Positions 31,633 to 42,382 of a stretch of 64,000 nucleotides of DNA are shown here, piece after piece; positions within the stretch are counted from its first letter, which is position 1, and every line of letters starts with the position of its first letter. Origin of the DNA: an uncultured Pelagibacteraceae bacterium (lineage in GTDB: Bacteria; Pseudomonadota; Alphaproteobacteria; Pelagibacterales; Pelagibacteraceae); assembly GCA_902617625.1 (NCBI GenBank), contig CACMXJ010000003.1:1-64000 (forward strand), in the 5' to 3' direction. The translations under genes and the position numbers were made by a program. Under the pieces are notes generated by a model. That model did no database searches and was not told the DNA's origin. It worked only from the letters and a program-made list of their open reading frames with translations.

Positions 31633-33716
31633 GTATTTTTTCTATTTTCAACTAAGCTATCGACTACACCTGGATCAGCTAAAGTAGTTGTATCCCCTAG
31701 TTGTCCATGCTCGTTTGCTGCAATCTTTCTTAAAATTCTTCTCATTATTTTTCCAGATCTTGTTTTTGGAAGCCCTGGGGTAAAATGAATTAGATCTGGT
31801 GTTGCCAAAGGTCCTATTTGTTTTCTTACCCAAAGTTTTAATTCTCTATCCAAATCACCTGTTTCGCTCTCTCCAGCGTTTAAAGTTACATAACAGTACA
31901 ATCCATTTCCTTTGATATCATGAGGATATCCAACTACTGCAGCCTCAGCTACTTTAGGATGTGCAACAAATGCACTTTCAATTTCAGCAGTACCAAGGTT
32001 ATGACCGGAAACAATAATCACATCATCAACTCTACCAGTTATCCAATAGTAACCATCTTTATCTCTTTTACATCCATCTCCAGTGAAATATTTTCCATCA
32101 AATTGAGAAAAATATGTATCAATAAATCTTTGATGGTCACCGTATACAGTTCTCATCTGACCAGGCCAAGATTGAGCTATACAAAGTCTACCTTCACCCT
32201 CACCTTTTATTTCTTTACCGTCTTTATTCACAAGCACTGGTTTAATTCCGTAAAAAGGTTTTGTTGCTGATCCAGGTTTAAGCGGAATAGCTCCAGTTTG
32301 TGGTGCTATAAGAATTCCTCCTGTCTCTGTTTGCCACCAGGTATCAACTATTGGACATTTCGAATTTCCAACAGTTTTGTAATACCACATCCATGCCTCT
32401 GGATTTATAGGTTCTCCAACAGTTCCTAACAATTTTAAAGATTTTCTGGAAGTTTTATTCACTGGGCCATCACCCTCTCTCATCAAAGCTCTTATGGCTG
32501 TTGGTGCTGTATAAAAAGTATTTACTTTATACTTATCTACTATCTGCCACCACCTTGAGCTATCAGGGTAATTTGGAACACCTTCAAACATAATAGTTGT
32601 TGCACCATTAGCCAGTGGTCCATAAATTATATAACTATGACCAGTTACCCATCCAATGTCTGCTGTACACCAATAAATGTCATTTGGTTTATAATTGAAA
32701 ATATATTGATGAGTCATAGAAGCATAAACCATATATCCTCCAGTGGTATGCAATACTCCTTTAGGCTTTCCAGTTGATCCTGAAGTGTAAAGAATAAATA
32801 ACGGATCTTCTGCATTCATTTCTTCAGGTTCACAAGTGGTTGACACATCTTTAATCAAGTCGTGATACCACACATCTCGATCCTGATCCCAGTATACATA
32901 ATTACCGGTTCTCTTCACCACAATACACTTTTTGACATCTGGACAATTAGACAAAGCTTCATCTGTTGTTGCTTTTAAAGGGATAGTTTTGCCTCCTCTT
33001 ACCCCCTCATCAGCTGTAATTATATATTCTGATTTGCAATCATTCACTCTTCCCGAAATCGACTCTGCTGAGAAACCACCAAAAATTATTGAGTGGACTG
33101 CACCTATTCTTGCACAAGCTAACATAAGGATCGCTAATTCAGGTATCATCGTCAGATAAATAGTGACACGATCACCTTTTTGTATTCCTAGTTTTTTTAA
33201 ACCATTTGCAGCTTTTGAAACCTTTTGATGCAATTGTTTATAAGAAATTTTTTGAGTGTCCTTAGGATCATCCCCTACCCATATTATCGCAGTTTTATCT
33301 CTTTTGTCTTTTAAGTGACGGTCAATACAGTTAGCGGATGCATTTAGGGTGCCATCTTCGAACCACTTAATCTTTACTTCATCTTTACTATATTTTACAT
33401 CTTTAATTTTTTTGTAAGGTTTTATCCAAGTAATTCTCTTTCCTTCTTTTTTCCAAAATAAATTGTTATTTTTAATAGAGTCAGTATATTTTTTTTGATA
33501 TTGAGCTTTATTCGCTAAACTTCTTTTTACCCATTCAGGTTTAGTTTTAATAACTTGACCATTGGAGGATGTTTTGTCGATATTTTTCTTTTTAGATCTT
33601 TTTGCAGAGGTTCTTTTAGCTTTTGAGACTCTTCTTATTTTTCCTCTTTTTTTTAAAGATTTTTTTTTCTTTCTTTTTTTGGTTCTATTCTTTTTTGATT
33701 TCTTTTTTTTTGGCAT
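31629..33716 (-). CDS. acs: Acetyl-CoA synthetase with basic N-terminal extension
   Basis: 695 aa; [83 protein letters not shown]; residues 1-55 Lys/Arg-rich. Confidence 0.97.
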   Translation of the reverse strand: MPKKKKSKKNRTKKRKKKKSLKKRGKIRRVSKAKRTSAKRSKKKNIDKTSSNGQVIKTKPEWVKRSLANKAQYQKKYTDSIKNNNLFWKKEGKRITWIKPYKKIKDVKYSKDEVKIKWFEDGTLNASANCIDRHLKDKRDKTAIIWVGDDPKDTQKISYKQLHQKVSKAANGLKKLGIQKGDRVTIYLTMIPELAILMLACARIGAVHSIIFGGFSAESISGRVNDCKSEYIITADEGVRGGKTIPLKATTDEALSNCPDVKKCIVVKRTGNYVYWDQDRDVWYHDLIKDVSTTCEPEEMNAEDPLFILYTSGSTGKPKGVLHTTGGYMVYASMTHQYIFNYKPNDIYWCTADIGWVTGHSYIIYGPLANGATTIMFEGVPNYPDSSRWWQIVDKYKVNTFYTAPTAIRALMREGDGPVNKTSRKSLKLLGTVGEPINPEAWMWYYKTVGNSKCPIVDTWWQTETGGILIAPQTGAIPLKPGSATKPFYGIKPVLVNKDGKEIKGEGEGRLCIAQSWPGQMRTVYGDHQRFIDTYFSQFDGKYFTGDGCKRDKDGYYWITGRVDDVIIVSGHNLGTAEIESAFVAHPKVAEAAVVGYPHDIKGNGLYCYVTLNAGESETGDLDRELKLWVRKQIGPLATPDLIHFTPGLPKTRSGKIMRRILRKIAANEHGQLGDTTTLADPGVVDSLVENRKNT

Positions 33717-33721
33717 ATTTT

Positions 33722-34135
33722 TTAATATTTACTCATTTTATTTAAAATCTTCCAGCTTTTAGAGTCAATAGGCATTACAGATAATCTACTTTGTTTAATT
33801 AAAAATAAATGGCTTAAATCCTTGTTTTTTTTAATTTGCTCTAAAGACACTGGATTATCAAGTCTTTTCAAAAACTTAACAGTCACTGCAACAAATTTTC
33901 CTGATTTGTCCGTTTTATCAATATAATGTTCTTTCACAACTTCTACTATTCCAACAATTTCTTTTCCAATATTTGAGTGATAAAAAAAACATTGATCACC
34001 TTTTTTCATAGTTTTTAAATTTTTAGCTGCTTGATAGTTTCTTACACCATCCCAGGGTGCTCCTTTTTCACCAGCCTTTTTTTGTTGATCAATCGACCAA
34101 ACATCAGGCTCTGATTTAAGTAACCAGTATTGCAT
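33722..34135 (-). CDS. EVE domain protein
   Basis: 137 aa; [44 protein letters not shown]. Confidence 0.95.
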   Translation of the reverse strand: MQYWLLKSEPDVWSIDQQKKAGEKGAPWDGVRNYQAAKNLKTMKKGDQCFFYHSNIGKEIVGIVEVVKEHYIDKTDKSGKFVAVTVKFLKRLDNPVSLEQIKKNKDLSHLFLIKQSRLSVMPIDSKSWKILNKMSKY

Positions 34136-35208
34136 TATAATTTTACACCTGCTCCTTTTAAGAAATTAGCTTTTTCATCTAGTGCCCATCTGGGTTTTGC
34201 TGGATAATCTAGATTATTGAATTGATTTAATTTAAATTTTTCTAAGCCCACAATCCCTATCATTGCAGCATTATCACCACAGAGTTCTATTGAGGGAAAT
34301 ATACTTTCATAATTTTTTTCTTTACATAGATTGATTAACATTGATCTAATTTTTTTATTAGCTGCAACACCACCAGCAACAACAAAAGTTTTTTTTTTTA
34401 GATTATTTTTTTTTTCAAACTCTAAGAAAGCAATTTTTGTTTTTTTATACAAGATTTCTATTATTGTTTTTTGAAAAGAAGCTGCTAAATCAAATTTATC
34501 TTGCTCTGTATTTATTTCTTTTGATATTTTCAAAACTGCAGTCTTTAAGCCTGCAAATGATAAGTTACAACCCCCTCTGTTAATAATTGGCTTTGGTAAC
34601 TCATATCTTTCAGGATTTCCCTTATCAGCAAAAATTTCAATTTTGGGACCACCTGGAAATTCTATTCCTAATAATTTTGCGGTTTTATCAAATGCTTCAC
34701 CTAAAGCATCATCTATAGTTGTGCCCAATCTTTGATAATTTCCAAGTCCTCTAACATTTAAAAACTGTGAATGTCCACCTGAAATCAATAAAAATAAATA
34801 TGGGTAATCTAATACTGAATTAATTCTTGGACTTAAAGCATGACCTTCTAAATGATTAACCGCAATAAATGGTTTTTTAATTAAATTAGCAAAGGTTTTA
34901 CCAAAACTTAAACCAACCGATAAGCAAACAACTAATCCTGGTCCAGCCGTTGAAGCAACTGCATCTACTTCCTCTATTTTTTTTCCACTTTCATCTAAAG
35001 CCTTTTGAACAATCCAATCAATTTTTTCTAAATGGGATCGGGCAGCAAGTTCAGGAACAACTCCACCAAATTCTTTATGCACCTCTGATTGGCTAGAAAT
35101 AATATTAGAGAGAATTATTGGTATTCCTTGCTCATTTTCTGAAATCAAAGATGCTGCAGTTTCATCACAGCTAGTTTCTATTCCAAGAATTAAGGGTTTT
35201 TTATTCAT
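34135..35208 (-). CDS. tsaD: tRNA N6-adenosine threonylcarbamoyltransferase TsaD
   Basis: Start reassigned to MNKKPLILGIETSCDETAASL (ORF residue 50) to remove an implausible extension overlapping hemC; GHALSPRI, SGGHSQFL. Confidence 0.96.
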   Translation of the reverse strand: MNKKPLILGIETSCDETAASLISENEQGIPIILSNIISSQSEVHKEFGGVVPELAARSHLEKIDWIVQKALDESGKKIEEVDAVASTAGPGLVVCLSVGLSFGKTFANLIKKPFIAVNHLEGHALSPRINSVLDYPYLFLLISGGHSQFLNVRGLGNYQRLGTTIDDALGEAFDKTAKLLGIEFPGGPKIEIFADKGNPERYELPKPIINRGGCNLSFAGLKTAVLKISKEINTEQDKFDLAASFQKTIIEILYKKTKIAFLEFEKKNNLKKKTFVVAGGVAANKKIRSMLINLCKEKNYESIFPSIELCGDNAAMIGIVGLEKFKLNQFNNLDYPAKPRWALDEKANFLKGAGVKL

Positions 35209-35263
35209 ACAAATAGTTTTTAATAATTGTACAATCCTAATACAAGTAAGAAATGATTTTTTT

Positions 35264-36181
35264 ATGAAAAAGAAAATAACAATTGGATCTCGAGGAAGTA
35301 AGTTAGCATTATTATATGCACAAAAAGTAAAGGAGAAAATTATTGAGGTCACCAACTTTATTGATCAGGATATAAATATTGAAAAAATTTCTACCAAAGG
35401 TGATGAGATACTAGATACCAGATTATCTGATGTTGGTGGCAAAGGTTTGTTTTCAAGTAGTATCGAACAAAGGCTTCAAAAAAATAATATTGATATAGCT
35501 GTCCATGCATTAAAAGATATGCCAGCAATTGAAACTAATGGTCTTTTAACTGATACGTTTCTTGAACGAACTGATGCGAGAGAAATTGCAATAATTAATG
35601 GAAATAAAAAATTTAAAGATTTAAAACAGAATGCTGTTATTGGAACATCCTCTTATAGACGGCAATTTCAAATTAAAAAAATTAGACCTGATGTTAGTTG
35701 TAAACTTATAAGAGGGAATGTTGACACTAGAATTAAAAAATTAGCGGATGGTGAGTATGATGCGATAATTTTATCTTATGCTGGAATAAAGTACTTGAAA
35801 TTAGAAGATAAAGTTTCAGAAATTTTTTCTATTGAAGAAATAATTCCAAGTGCAGGACAAGGCATAATTGCTATACAGTGTAGAGAAAATGATAAAGATA
35901 TGATTTCAATGTTAAAAAAGATCAATCATAAAGAAACCTATCAAAGAGCACATGCTGAAAGAAATATTTTAAAAATTTTAGAGGGAGATTGTGAAACAGC
36001 AGTTGGAATTCATTCTAAAATAGATGAAAATAAAATTACAGTGGAAGCTGAGCTTTTCTCATTAGATGGTTCACAAAGATTTTATGAAAAAAAATCTGAC
36101 AAATTAGAAAATTTTAGAGAACTCGGTAATGAGATTGGTCAAATTTTAAAAACAAAATCGAATAATTCTTATAAAAGATAA
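35264..36181 (+). CDS. hemC: Hydroxymethylbilane synthase
   Basis: 305 aa; TIGSRGSKLALLYAQKVK, GKGLFSSSIEQRLQ, GDCETAVGIHS. Confidence 0.97.
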   Translation: MKKKITIGSRGSKLALLYAQKVKEKIIEVTNFIDQDINIEKISTKGDEILDTRLSDVGGKGLFSSSIEQRLQKNNIDIAVHALKDMPAIETNGLLTDTFLERTDAREIAIINGNKKFKDLKQNAVIGTSSYRRQFQIKKIRPDVSCKLIRGNVDTRIKKLADGEYDAIILSYAGIKYLKLEDKVSEIFSIEEIIPSAGQGIIAIQCRENDKDMISMLKKINHKETYQRAHAERNILKILEGDCETAVGIHSKIDENKITVEAELFSLDGSQRFYEKKSDKLENFRELGNEIGQILKTKSNNSYKR

Positions 36182-36182
36182 A

Positions 36183-36881
36183 ATGCATATTCTATTAACC
36201 AGACCTATAGAAGACTGTTCTGAAATGATCACCAAGTTCCAGTCTCTTGGTCATAAGGTTTCTCATTTACCTTTATTATCAATTAAAAAAATTCTGCATG
36301 AAGAAATAGATCTTTCTGAATTTAGGGGTATCATTTTTACAAGTTCTAACGCTGTAAGATTTTTAAATTTAACTGGACTTGATAAAAATATAAAATGTTT
36401 TTGTGTAGGGAATGCAACTGAAAAAGAAGCAAGAGGTCATGGTTTTTCTAATACAATTGCTGCAGGGGGAAACGTTCTAAATTTAAAAGAATTGATATTG
36501 CAGAATTTTGAGAAAACAGATGGTAAATTAGTTTATGTAAGTGGAGAAAACATTTCAGTTGATCTTGATAATCAACTTCAAAATGAGGGATATGAAGTAA
36601 AAAGATTAATTAACTACGAAACTGTACATAATGAAAAATTTGATAATGATTTTATTAATAAGTTAAAACTTGATATACCCGATATGGTTTACGTTTATTC
36701 ACAAAATAGTGCATCAAGTCTTTTAAAATTTATAAAATTTAATCAGCTAGAGAGTCATTGGATGAGTACTAATTTGATGTGTATAGGCGAAAAAACATCA
36801 GCTAAATTAAATGAAATTAAGTGGAAAAAGATATTTCTTTTTAATCCTGGAGAAGAGGAATTTTTGTTATATAAAATTTAA
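36183..36881 (+). CDS. hemD: Uroporphyrinogen-III synthase
   Basis: 232 aa; ILLTRPIEDCSEM, IIFTSSNAVRF, CVGNATEKEARGHGF; follows hemC. Confidence 0.92.
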   Translation: MHILLTRPIEDCSEMITKFQSLGHKVSHLPLLSIKKILHEEIDLSEFRGIIFTSSNAVRFLNLTGLDKNIKCFCVGNATEKEARGHGFSNTIAAGGNVLNLKELILQNFEKTDGKLVYVSGENISVDLDNQLQNEGYEVKRLINYETVHNEKFDNDFINKLKLDIPDMVYVYSQNSASSLLKFIKFNQLESHWMSTNLMCIGEKTSAKLNEIKWKKIFLFNPGEEEFLLYKI

Positions 36882-36883
36882 CT

Positions 36884-37969
36884 ATGGAAATAATAAATAA
36901 TTTTTCTGAAGTCTTTTTATCAGTCTGGAATAGAGGGATATTAGGAGTAGATATTTTTCAAATATTAATTGGTATTGGAATATTTTTAATTTTTCTAATT
37001 TTTAGAGGATTAATAAGTAAACTTATTATTAAAAAATTAGAGATAATTTCTAAAAGAACTACTAATAAATTAGATGATACTTTTGTGTCTGCATTGATTG
37101 GACCAGCAAGATTTTTACCAATTGTTTTGGGGTTTTTTATAGCAAGTTATTACATGACTTTTTCAATTGAAGGAAGAGAAGTTGTTGACACAATAAATAG
37201 AACATTAATAACAATTTTAATCTTTTGGGTGATGCATCAAATTATTGAACCTGTGTCTTATATTTTAAGTGGACTTGATAAACTTTTAACAAGAGAGTTA
37301 ATTGGATGGATCATTAAATCCTTAAAAATACTAATTTTTATTTTAGGTCTAGCTGCTGTATTAGAACTTTGGGGAATAAAGATAGGACCAATTATTGCTG
37401 GTCTTGGTTTATTTGGTGTTGCTGTGGCTTTGGGTGCCCAAGATTTATTTAAAAATTTGATTTCAGGTATTTTAGTTCTAGTTGAAAAAAGATTTAAAAT
37501 AGGTGATTGGATATTAGTAGAGGGAATTATAGAAGGTATAGTTGAAAAAATTGGGTTTAGATCAACAACAATAAGAAAGTTTGATAAATCTCTTGCAATT
37601 ATTCCTAACTTTCAATTTGCTGAAAATGCAGTTGTAAATGTTAGTGAAACTTCAAACTGGTTAATAAGTTGGATTATAACTCTTCAATATGACACAACAG
37701 TTGATCAATTAAAAACTATAAGAAATGAAATTGAAGATCACATTCAAAAAAGTGAGGACTTTAATACTAGTATAGGAATTGCAGTAAGAGTTGACAAATT
37801 TTCTGATAGTTCAATTGATATGTATGTTCGTTGTTTTACTAAATCAGACAGTTGGAACGAGTGGTTATCGGTAAAAGAGAAATTAGCAATTGAAATAAAA
37901 AAGATTGTTGAAAAAAATAAAGCATCTTTTGCATTCCCAAGTTCATCTATTTATATAGAAAAAAAATGA
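36884..37969 (+). CDS. MscS family mechanosensitive ion channel
   Basis: 361 aa; AGLGLFGVAVALGAQDLFKNLISGILVLVEKRFKIGDWILVEGIIEGIVEKIGFRSTTIR. Confidence 0.93.
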   Translation: MEIINNFSEVFLSVWNRGILGVDIFQILIGIGIFLIFLIFRGLISKLIIKKLEIISKRTTNKLDDTFVSALIGPARFLPIVLGFFIASYYMTFSIEGREVVDTINRTLITILIFWVMHQIIEPVSYILSGLDKLLTRELIGWIIKSLKILIFILGLAAVLELWGIKIGPIIAGLGLFGVAVALGAQDLFKNLISGILVLVEKRFKIGDWILVEGIIEGIVEKIGFRSTTIRKFDKSLAIIPNFQFAENAVVNVSETSNWLISWIITLQYDTTVDQLKTIRNEIEDHIQKSEDFNTSIGIAVRVDKFSDSSIDMYVRCFTKSDSWNEWLSVKEKLAIEIKKIVEKNKASFAFPSSSIYIEKK

Positions 37970-38256
37970 TAGCCATTTTTTATTTAGCTTTACAAATATT
38001 AAAGCTTTATTCCTACGTAGTAATAGCGAATGTAATTATTAGCTGGTTGGTTGCTTTTAATGTTTTAAATACACAAAATAGATTTGTTTATTCAATTTTA
38101 GAATTAACATATCGTTTAACAGATCCTATACTTAATAAAATTAGACGATTTTTACCTAATTTAGGATCCTTGGATATCTCACCCATTATATTACTTCTAT
38201 TGATTTGGTTTATAGAAATGTGTATGAAGCTCTACATCGCACCTTTAATTTTTTAA
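37966..38256 (+). CDS. YggT family membrane protein
   Basis: 96 aa; VVIANVIISWLVAFNVLNTQNRFVYSILELTYRLTDPILNKIRRFLPNLGSLDISPIILLLLI. Confidence 0.92.
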   Translation: MIAIFYLALQILKLYSYVVIANVIISWLVAFNVLNTQNRFVYSILELTYRLTDPILNKIRRFLPNLGSLDISPIILLLLIWFIEMCMKLYIAPLIF

Positions 38257-38261
38257 AACTT

Positions 38262-39107
38262 ATGATTCTAATTGACGGAAAAAAAGCAGCAGCTGAGTTA
38301 AGAGCAGAACTTAAACAAGAAGTAACTGAGTTAAAGAACAAGTATAATAAAGTACCAGGTTTAACGGTGATTTTGATTGGAGAGCTTACCCCTAGTCAAA
38401 TATATGTTAGGAATAAAGAGAAATCAGCAAAAGAGGTTGGTTTAAAGTCTGACGTAATTAAATACCCAGACTCTGTGGAAGAAAAAGTTATTTTGGACAA
38501 GATTAATGATCTAAATAAAGATGAGAGCGTTTCAGGTATTTTAGTTCAGTTACCTTTGCCAAAACATATCGATAAACAGAAAATTATTGAGGCTATTCAT
38601 CCGTCCAAAGACGTTGACGGATTTCATCCTATGAATGTTGGTAATCTTTCTTCAGGAAACGAGAGTTCCGTACCCTGTACTCCACTAGGCTGTTATTTAT
38701 TAATTAAAAAAATTGAGCCAAACTTAAGTGGAAAAAAAGCAGTTGTAGTTGGAAGATCTAATCTAAATGGAAAACCAATGACACAACTTCTTTTAAAAGA
38801 AAATTGCACTGTAACAATTACTCACTCAAAAACAAAAGATCTCAAGGCTGAATGTTTAGAAGCAGATATTATTATAGCTGCTGTCGGTATCCCTGAACTT
38901 GTTAAAGGAGATTGGGTTAAAAAAGACACAATCGTAATTGACGTTGGAATTAACAAAACAGATAAAGGTATTGTTGGCGATGTTGCATTTGATGAAGTTT
39001 CAAAAAATGCTAAAGCATTAACACCAGTTCCAGGCGGAGTTGGACCAATGACAATCGCTTGTTTATTAAAAAATACTGTAGAGTGTTTCAAAAGATCGCA
39101 ACTTTAA
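38262..39107 (+). CDS. folD: Methylenetetrahydrofolate dehydrogenase/cyclohydrolase
   Basis: Start MILIDGKKAAAEL (internal to ORF 38205..39107); GILVQLPLPKHID, VVGRSNLNGKPM, PVPGGVGPMTIACLL. Confidence 0.97.
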   Translation: MILIDGKKAAAELRAELKQEVTELKNKYNKVPGLTVILIGELTPSQIYVRNKEKSAKEVGLKSDVIKYPDSVEEKVILDKINDLNKDESVSGILVQLPLPKHIDKQKIIEAIHPSKDVDGFHPMNVGNLSSGNESSVPCTPLGCYLLIKKIEPNLSGKKAVVVGRSNLNGKPMTQLLLKENCTVTITHSKTKDLKAECLEADIIIAAVGIPELVKGDWVKKDTIVIDVGINKTDKGIVGDVAFDEVSKNAKALTPVPGGVGPMTIACLLKNTVECFKRSQL

Positions 39108-39143
39108 AGTTACAACCTATTAAATTTTTTGATATTTTGAGGC

Positions 39144-39347
39144 GTGAAGAAACCTAAATATCCATATAGAATTGCAATTGTATTCTTAATTTTAACGGTT
39201 CCTACTATTGGAGCAACTCAATTGGGCTGGTACTTATATGATCAACAAACGGGTTTTGATTATGGTATGATTGTAGGAACATTTTCAGTTATATATGCAG
39301 CTTGGCTAATGTATGAAAAAAATTGGAGAGAAGAGGACGATGATTAA
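39144..39347 (+). CDS. Small membrane protein, conserved hypothetical
   Basis: 67 aa, GTG start, two predicted TM stretches. Confidence 0.6.
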   Translation: MKKPKYPYRIAIVFLILTVPTIGATQLGWYLYDQQTGFDYGMIVGTFSVIYAAWLMYEKNWREEDDD

Positions 39348-39350
39348 GTA

Positions 39351-39617
39351 ATGGAAAAATTAATTTTTTTTGGACTGGTAATTCCTATTTTATTCTTTGT
39401 TTTATATTTAGGGACGAGAGCTATCATGAGTGGTGTTAGCGCTAAACAAGCTAACCAAGCAAACAAAGATGAAAATGAAATAGATGACAATAATGAGGAA
39501 TCAAATTCTGATAAATCGTTGAGTAATGAGTTAGAAAAACTTAATGCACTAAGAGAAAGTGGTGTATTAACTCAAGAAGAATTTGAAAAGGCAAAAAATA
39601 AATTATTAAATAATTAA
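39351..39617 (+). CDS. SHOCT domain small membrane protein
   Basis: 88 aa; N-terminal TM, C-terminal LEKLNALRESGVLTQEEFEKAKNKLL. Confidence 0.8.
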   Translation: MEKLIFFGLVIPILFFVLYLGTRAIMSGVSAKQANQANKDENEIDDNNEESNSDKSLSNELEKLNALRESGVLTQEEFEKAKNKLLNN

Positions 39618-39620
39618 AGA

Positions 39621-40520
39621 TTAATTTGCTCTTGTTAAAAGCAATAGAGTTGCACCAGCTATAAAAATCAAAATACCTAAAATTTCAATAAAAGTTATTT
39701 TTTCTTTAAAGAGATATTTTGAAGAGATGTAACTAAAAAATATTTCAATTTGGCCAACAGCTCTAACAAAAGATGCTTGAATCAAAGTGAAAGCAAAAAA
39801 CCAGGATAGTGTCGCTAAAAAACCAGCTAATCCAGTCAAACAAATTTCAAATTTATTATTATAAAATTTTTTGAATTCCGATTTTTCAAAAATTATCAGA
39901 TATGCAGTAATGATTATAGTTTGAATTATCAAAGCAAAAAAAACTGTAGTAAGCGCTTTATCAAAGTTAGAGGAAAAATTTTCTAGTGTTAGTGCTGCTG
40001 CTCTAAAATAGACAACACTGAGACCCAATAAAAGTCCTGCTCCCAATCCAATAAGAGTTACCTTTGAAAAAAAATTCTTAAAAAACAATTTATAATTTTT
40101 GATCGAAATAATGATAACTCCAAGTGTTGCAATTATTATTCCAAAAACACCAAGCAAATTTAATTTATCTTTTAATATGATATATTCAAAGATCGCAATT
40201 TGAATAACTTCCGTTTTACTTAGTGAAGTACCAACAACGAAATTCGAAAATCTAAAAAGGTATAATAGCGTTATTGTAAAAGTAACTTGTAAAATAGATC
40301 CTAAAAAAGTGAAAAAAATAAAGTTAGTTTGATTAATGATATCTGAAACGACATTAAAGTCATGAAAAAGAAAAAATAATATAAATGCAAAAGGTAAAGC
40401 AAAAGCAAATCTTACATAAGCAGATGCTACCAATGATAAATCTTTATTTAATTTTTTCTGTAAAGAAGTTCTTAGATTTTGAAAAAAAGCTGCTAAAATT
40501 GTAAAAACGACCCAATTCAT
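39621..40520 (-). CDS. EamA/DMT family transporter
   Basis: 299 aa, ~10 hydrophobic segments; SLSKTEVIQIAIFEYIILKDKLNLLGVFGIIIATLGVIII. Confidence 0.83.
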   Translation of the reverse strand: MNWVVFTILAAFFQNLRTSLQKKLNKDLSLVASAYVRFAFALPFAFILFFLFHDFNVVSDIINQTNFIFFTFLGSILQVTFTITLLYLFRFSNFVVGTSLSKTEVIQIAIFEYIILKDKLNLLGVFGIIIATLGVIIISIKNYKLFFKNFFSKVTLIGLGAGLLLGLSVVYFRAAALTLENFSSNFDKALTTVFFALIIQTIIITAYLIIFEKSEFKKFYNNKFEICLTGLAGFLATLSWFFAFTLIQASFVRAVGQIEIFFSYISSKYLFKEKITFIEILGILIFIAGATLLLLTRAN

Positions 40521-40578
40521 AAATTTATTTAATTATAATCTTTTATTCGAATTAAGTAGTTACTTATATTTAAAAAAA

Positions 40579-41643
40579 CTAGTTTTTCTCCATCAGCCAG
40601 AGAGCGTCTTCTCCTAAAAAGTAAACTTTTCCGTTATCTGGATGGACTTGTATATCTCTTATTCTTCCAATTTTATTTTTAAATATGATTTCTTCTTTTA
40701 CATTAGATAAGTCGTCAAATATTAATTTTCTCAAGGATTTATCTTTTAGTGAAGTAATTAAAGCATGTCCATTCCATTCACTAAACTCTTTTCCTTTGTA
40801 AATTGTGATCGCACTTGTTGCTATGGATGGAACCCAATATTGTATCGCTTTTGTAAAACCTGGTTTCCATTTTGGACCGATAGGAATACCTGAATAGTTT
40901 GTCCCTCCCCAACCTAAAATTTTCCATCCATAATTTTCACCTTTTTTTGCTTCACCAAACCAATCCCCACCTCTCGCTCCATGATTACTCATATAAATTT
41001 TTTCATCAAATGGTGATAAAGTTAGACCTTGAGGATTTCTAATACCTATTTGATAAATTTCAGGTAACCAATCTGATTTACCCTGAAATTTTGGATTATC
41101 TTTTGGGATACTTCCGTCAATATTTATTCTAATGATACTACCAGGATGCTTTGTAGGATCTTGTGCAATCATACCTTGACCTCTTTCACCAGCAGACGCA
41201 AAAAGATAACCATCTTTGATCGCCAATCTTGATCCAAAGTGATATCCAGAGTCAATAGGTGGGTTTGCTTGAAAAATATTTTTAAATATTAAATCTTTTT
41301 CATTAAATTTCGATTTTGCTATTGAGGTACTAGTTTTCCAATTTCCTCTATTTTCGGTATAAGAAACATAGACAAAATCATCTTTATAAAGAATATCTAA
41401 TAAACCACCCTGTCCATGTTCTAAATAATTAAGATTGTGATTTAATGAAGAAATTTTTTTAGAATTAAGGTCTATTAATTTAATTTCTCCACTTTTTTCG
41501 GTAATTAATAATTCTGTATCATTAATAAAAGTAGATCCCCATGGACCTTTTAAATTTACAATCTTCTTAAATCTTAAATTATCAGCGAATGAATAATTTA
41601 TAAAAAGTGTAAATAAAAAAATTGTAACAAGCGTTTTTTTCAC
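40579..41643 (-). CDS. PQQ-dependent sugar dehydrogenase (soluble aldose dehydrogenase family), secreted
   Basis: GLTLSPFDEKIYMSNHGARGGDWFGEAKKGENYGWKILGWG; probable GTG start at 41643 with signal peptide VKKTLVTIFLFTLFINYSFA, removing the overlap with the SDR gene. Confidence 0.9.
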   Translation of the reverse strand: MKKTLVTIFLFTLFINYSFADNLRFKKIVNLKGPWGSTFINDTELLITEKSGEIKLIDLNSKKISSLNHNLNYLEHGQGGLLDILYKDDFVYVSYTENRGNWKTSTSIAKSKFNEKDLIFKNIFQANPPIDSGYHFGSRLAIKDGYLFASAGERGQGMIAQDPTKHPGSIIRINIDGSIPKDNPKFQGKSDWLPEIYQIGIRNPQGLTLSPFDEKIYMSNHGARGGDWFGEAKKGENYGWKILGWGGTNYSGIPIGPKWKPGFTKAIQYWVPSIATSAITIYKGKEFSEWNGHALITSLKDKSLRKLIFDDLSNVKEEIIFKNKIGRIRDIQVHPDNGKVYFLGEDALWLMEKN

Positions 41644-41644
41644 T

Positions 41645-42355
41645 TTAAGAAAGTTTTGATCTACCACCATCAACAGCAATGATTTGACCTGTAACCCAAG
41701 AACTGTCATCAGTAATAAGAAATTTTGCAAGAGAGGCAGAGTCCTTACCTTCACCTAATCTTTTTAAAGGATGGGCTTTAGCTATGCCATCTGCCAATGC
41801 TTTATTTTTTAACATTGGCTCAGCAATTTTTGAGTTAGTCAAACTAGGTGCAATACAGTTTACCCTAATATTAGGAGCAAATTCTGCTGCTAAAGAAACA
41901 GTTAAACCCTCAACAGCAGCTTTTGTAGAAGCAATTATAGCGTGATTTGTAAAACCTCTTTGAGCTGCAACTGTAGAAAATAAAACTACTGAACCTTTAT
42001 TTTTTTTTAAACTATCCTGGTATCCTTTTATGACTTCTACCGCTGAATATAAGTTTAATTTCATACACTTATTAAAATCTTGCTCATTAACCATTCTCAA
42101 AGGTTTTAAATCAATCGAACCTACACAATAGGCAATTCCTTTTACATCAGAAATATCATTTTTAATCTTTTCCACAAATCCATCTTGCAAAACATCAGCT
42201 ATTGTAAAACTACAACCTAATTTATCAGAAATATTTTTTGTTTCATTTTCATTTCTGCCGACTAAATGAACTGAATTTCCCGAATTTACTAATTGTTCAG
42301 CTAAACTAGATCCGATTGAACCTGTCGCACCAAGAATAAGATATTTTTCTGACAT
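41645..42355 (-). CDS. SDR family oxidoreductase
   Basis: 236 aa; YLILGATGSIGSSLAEQLV, AIIASTKAAVEGLTVSLAAEFAPNIRVNCIAPSLT, VTGQIIAVDGG. Confidence 0.93.
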   Translation of the reverse strand: MSEKYLILGATGSIGSSLAEQLVNSGNSVHLVGRNENETKNISDKLGCSFTIADVLQDGFVEKIKNDISDVKGIAYCVGSIDLKPLRMVNEQDFNKCMKLNLYSAVEVIKGYQDSLKKNKGSVVLFSTVAAQRGFTNHAIIASTKAAVEGLTVSLAAEFAPNIRVNCIAPSLTNSKIAEPMLKNKALADGIAKAHPLKRLGEGKDSASLAKFLITDDSSWVTGQIIAVDGGRSKLS

Positions 42356-42382
42356 AAAAATTTTTATTAGTTATATTTAATT

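Noticed and set aside
33600-33716. T-rich low-complexity tract as a simple repeat element
   Set aside because: It is the coding strand complement of the Lys/Arg-rich Acs tail and reads through in frame; reported as a protein feature instead.
34135-35355. tsaD start at 35355 overlapping hemC; folD start at 38205 overlapping yggT; PQQ dehydrogenase start at 41754 overlapping the SDR gene
   Set aside because: Conserved N-termini begin at internal starts (35208, 38262, 41643); the extensions are ORF-caller artefacts, not meaningful overlaps.
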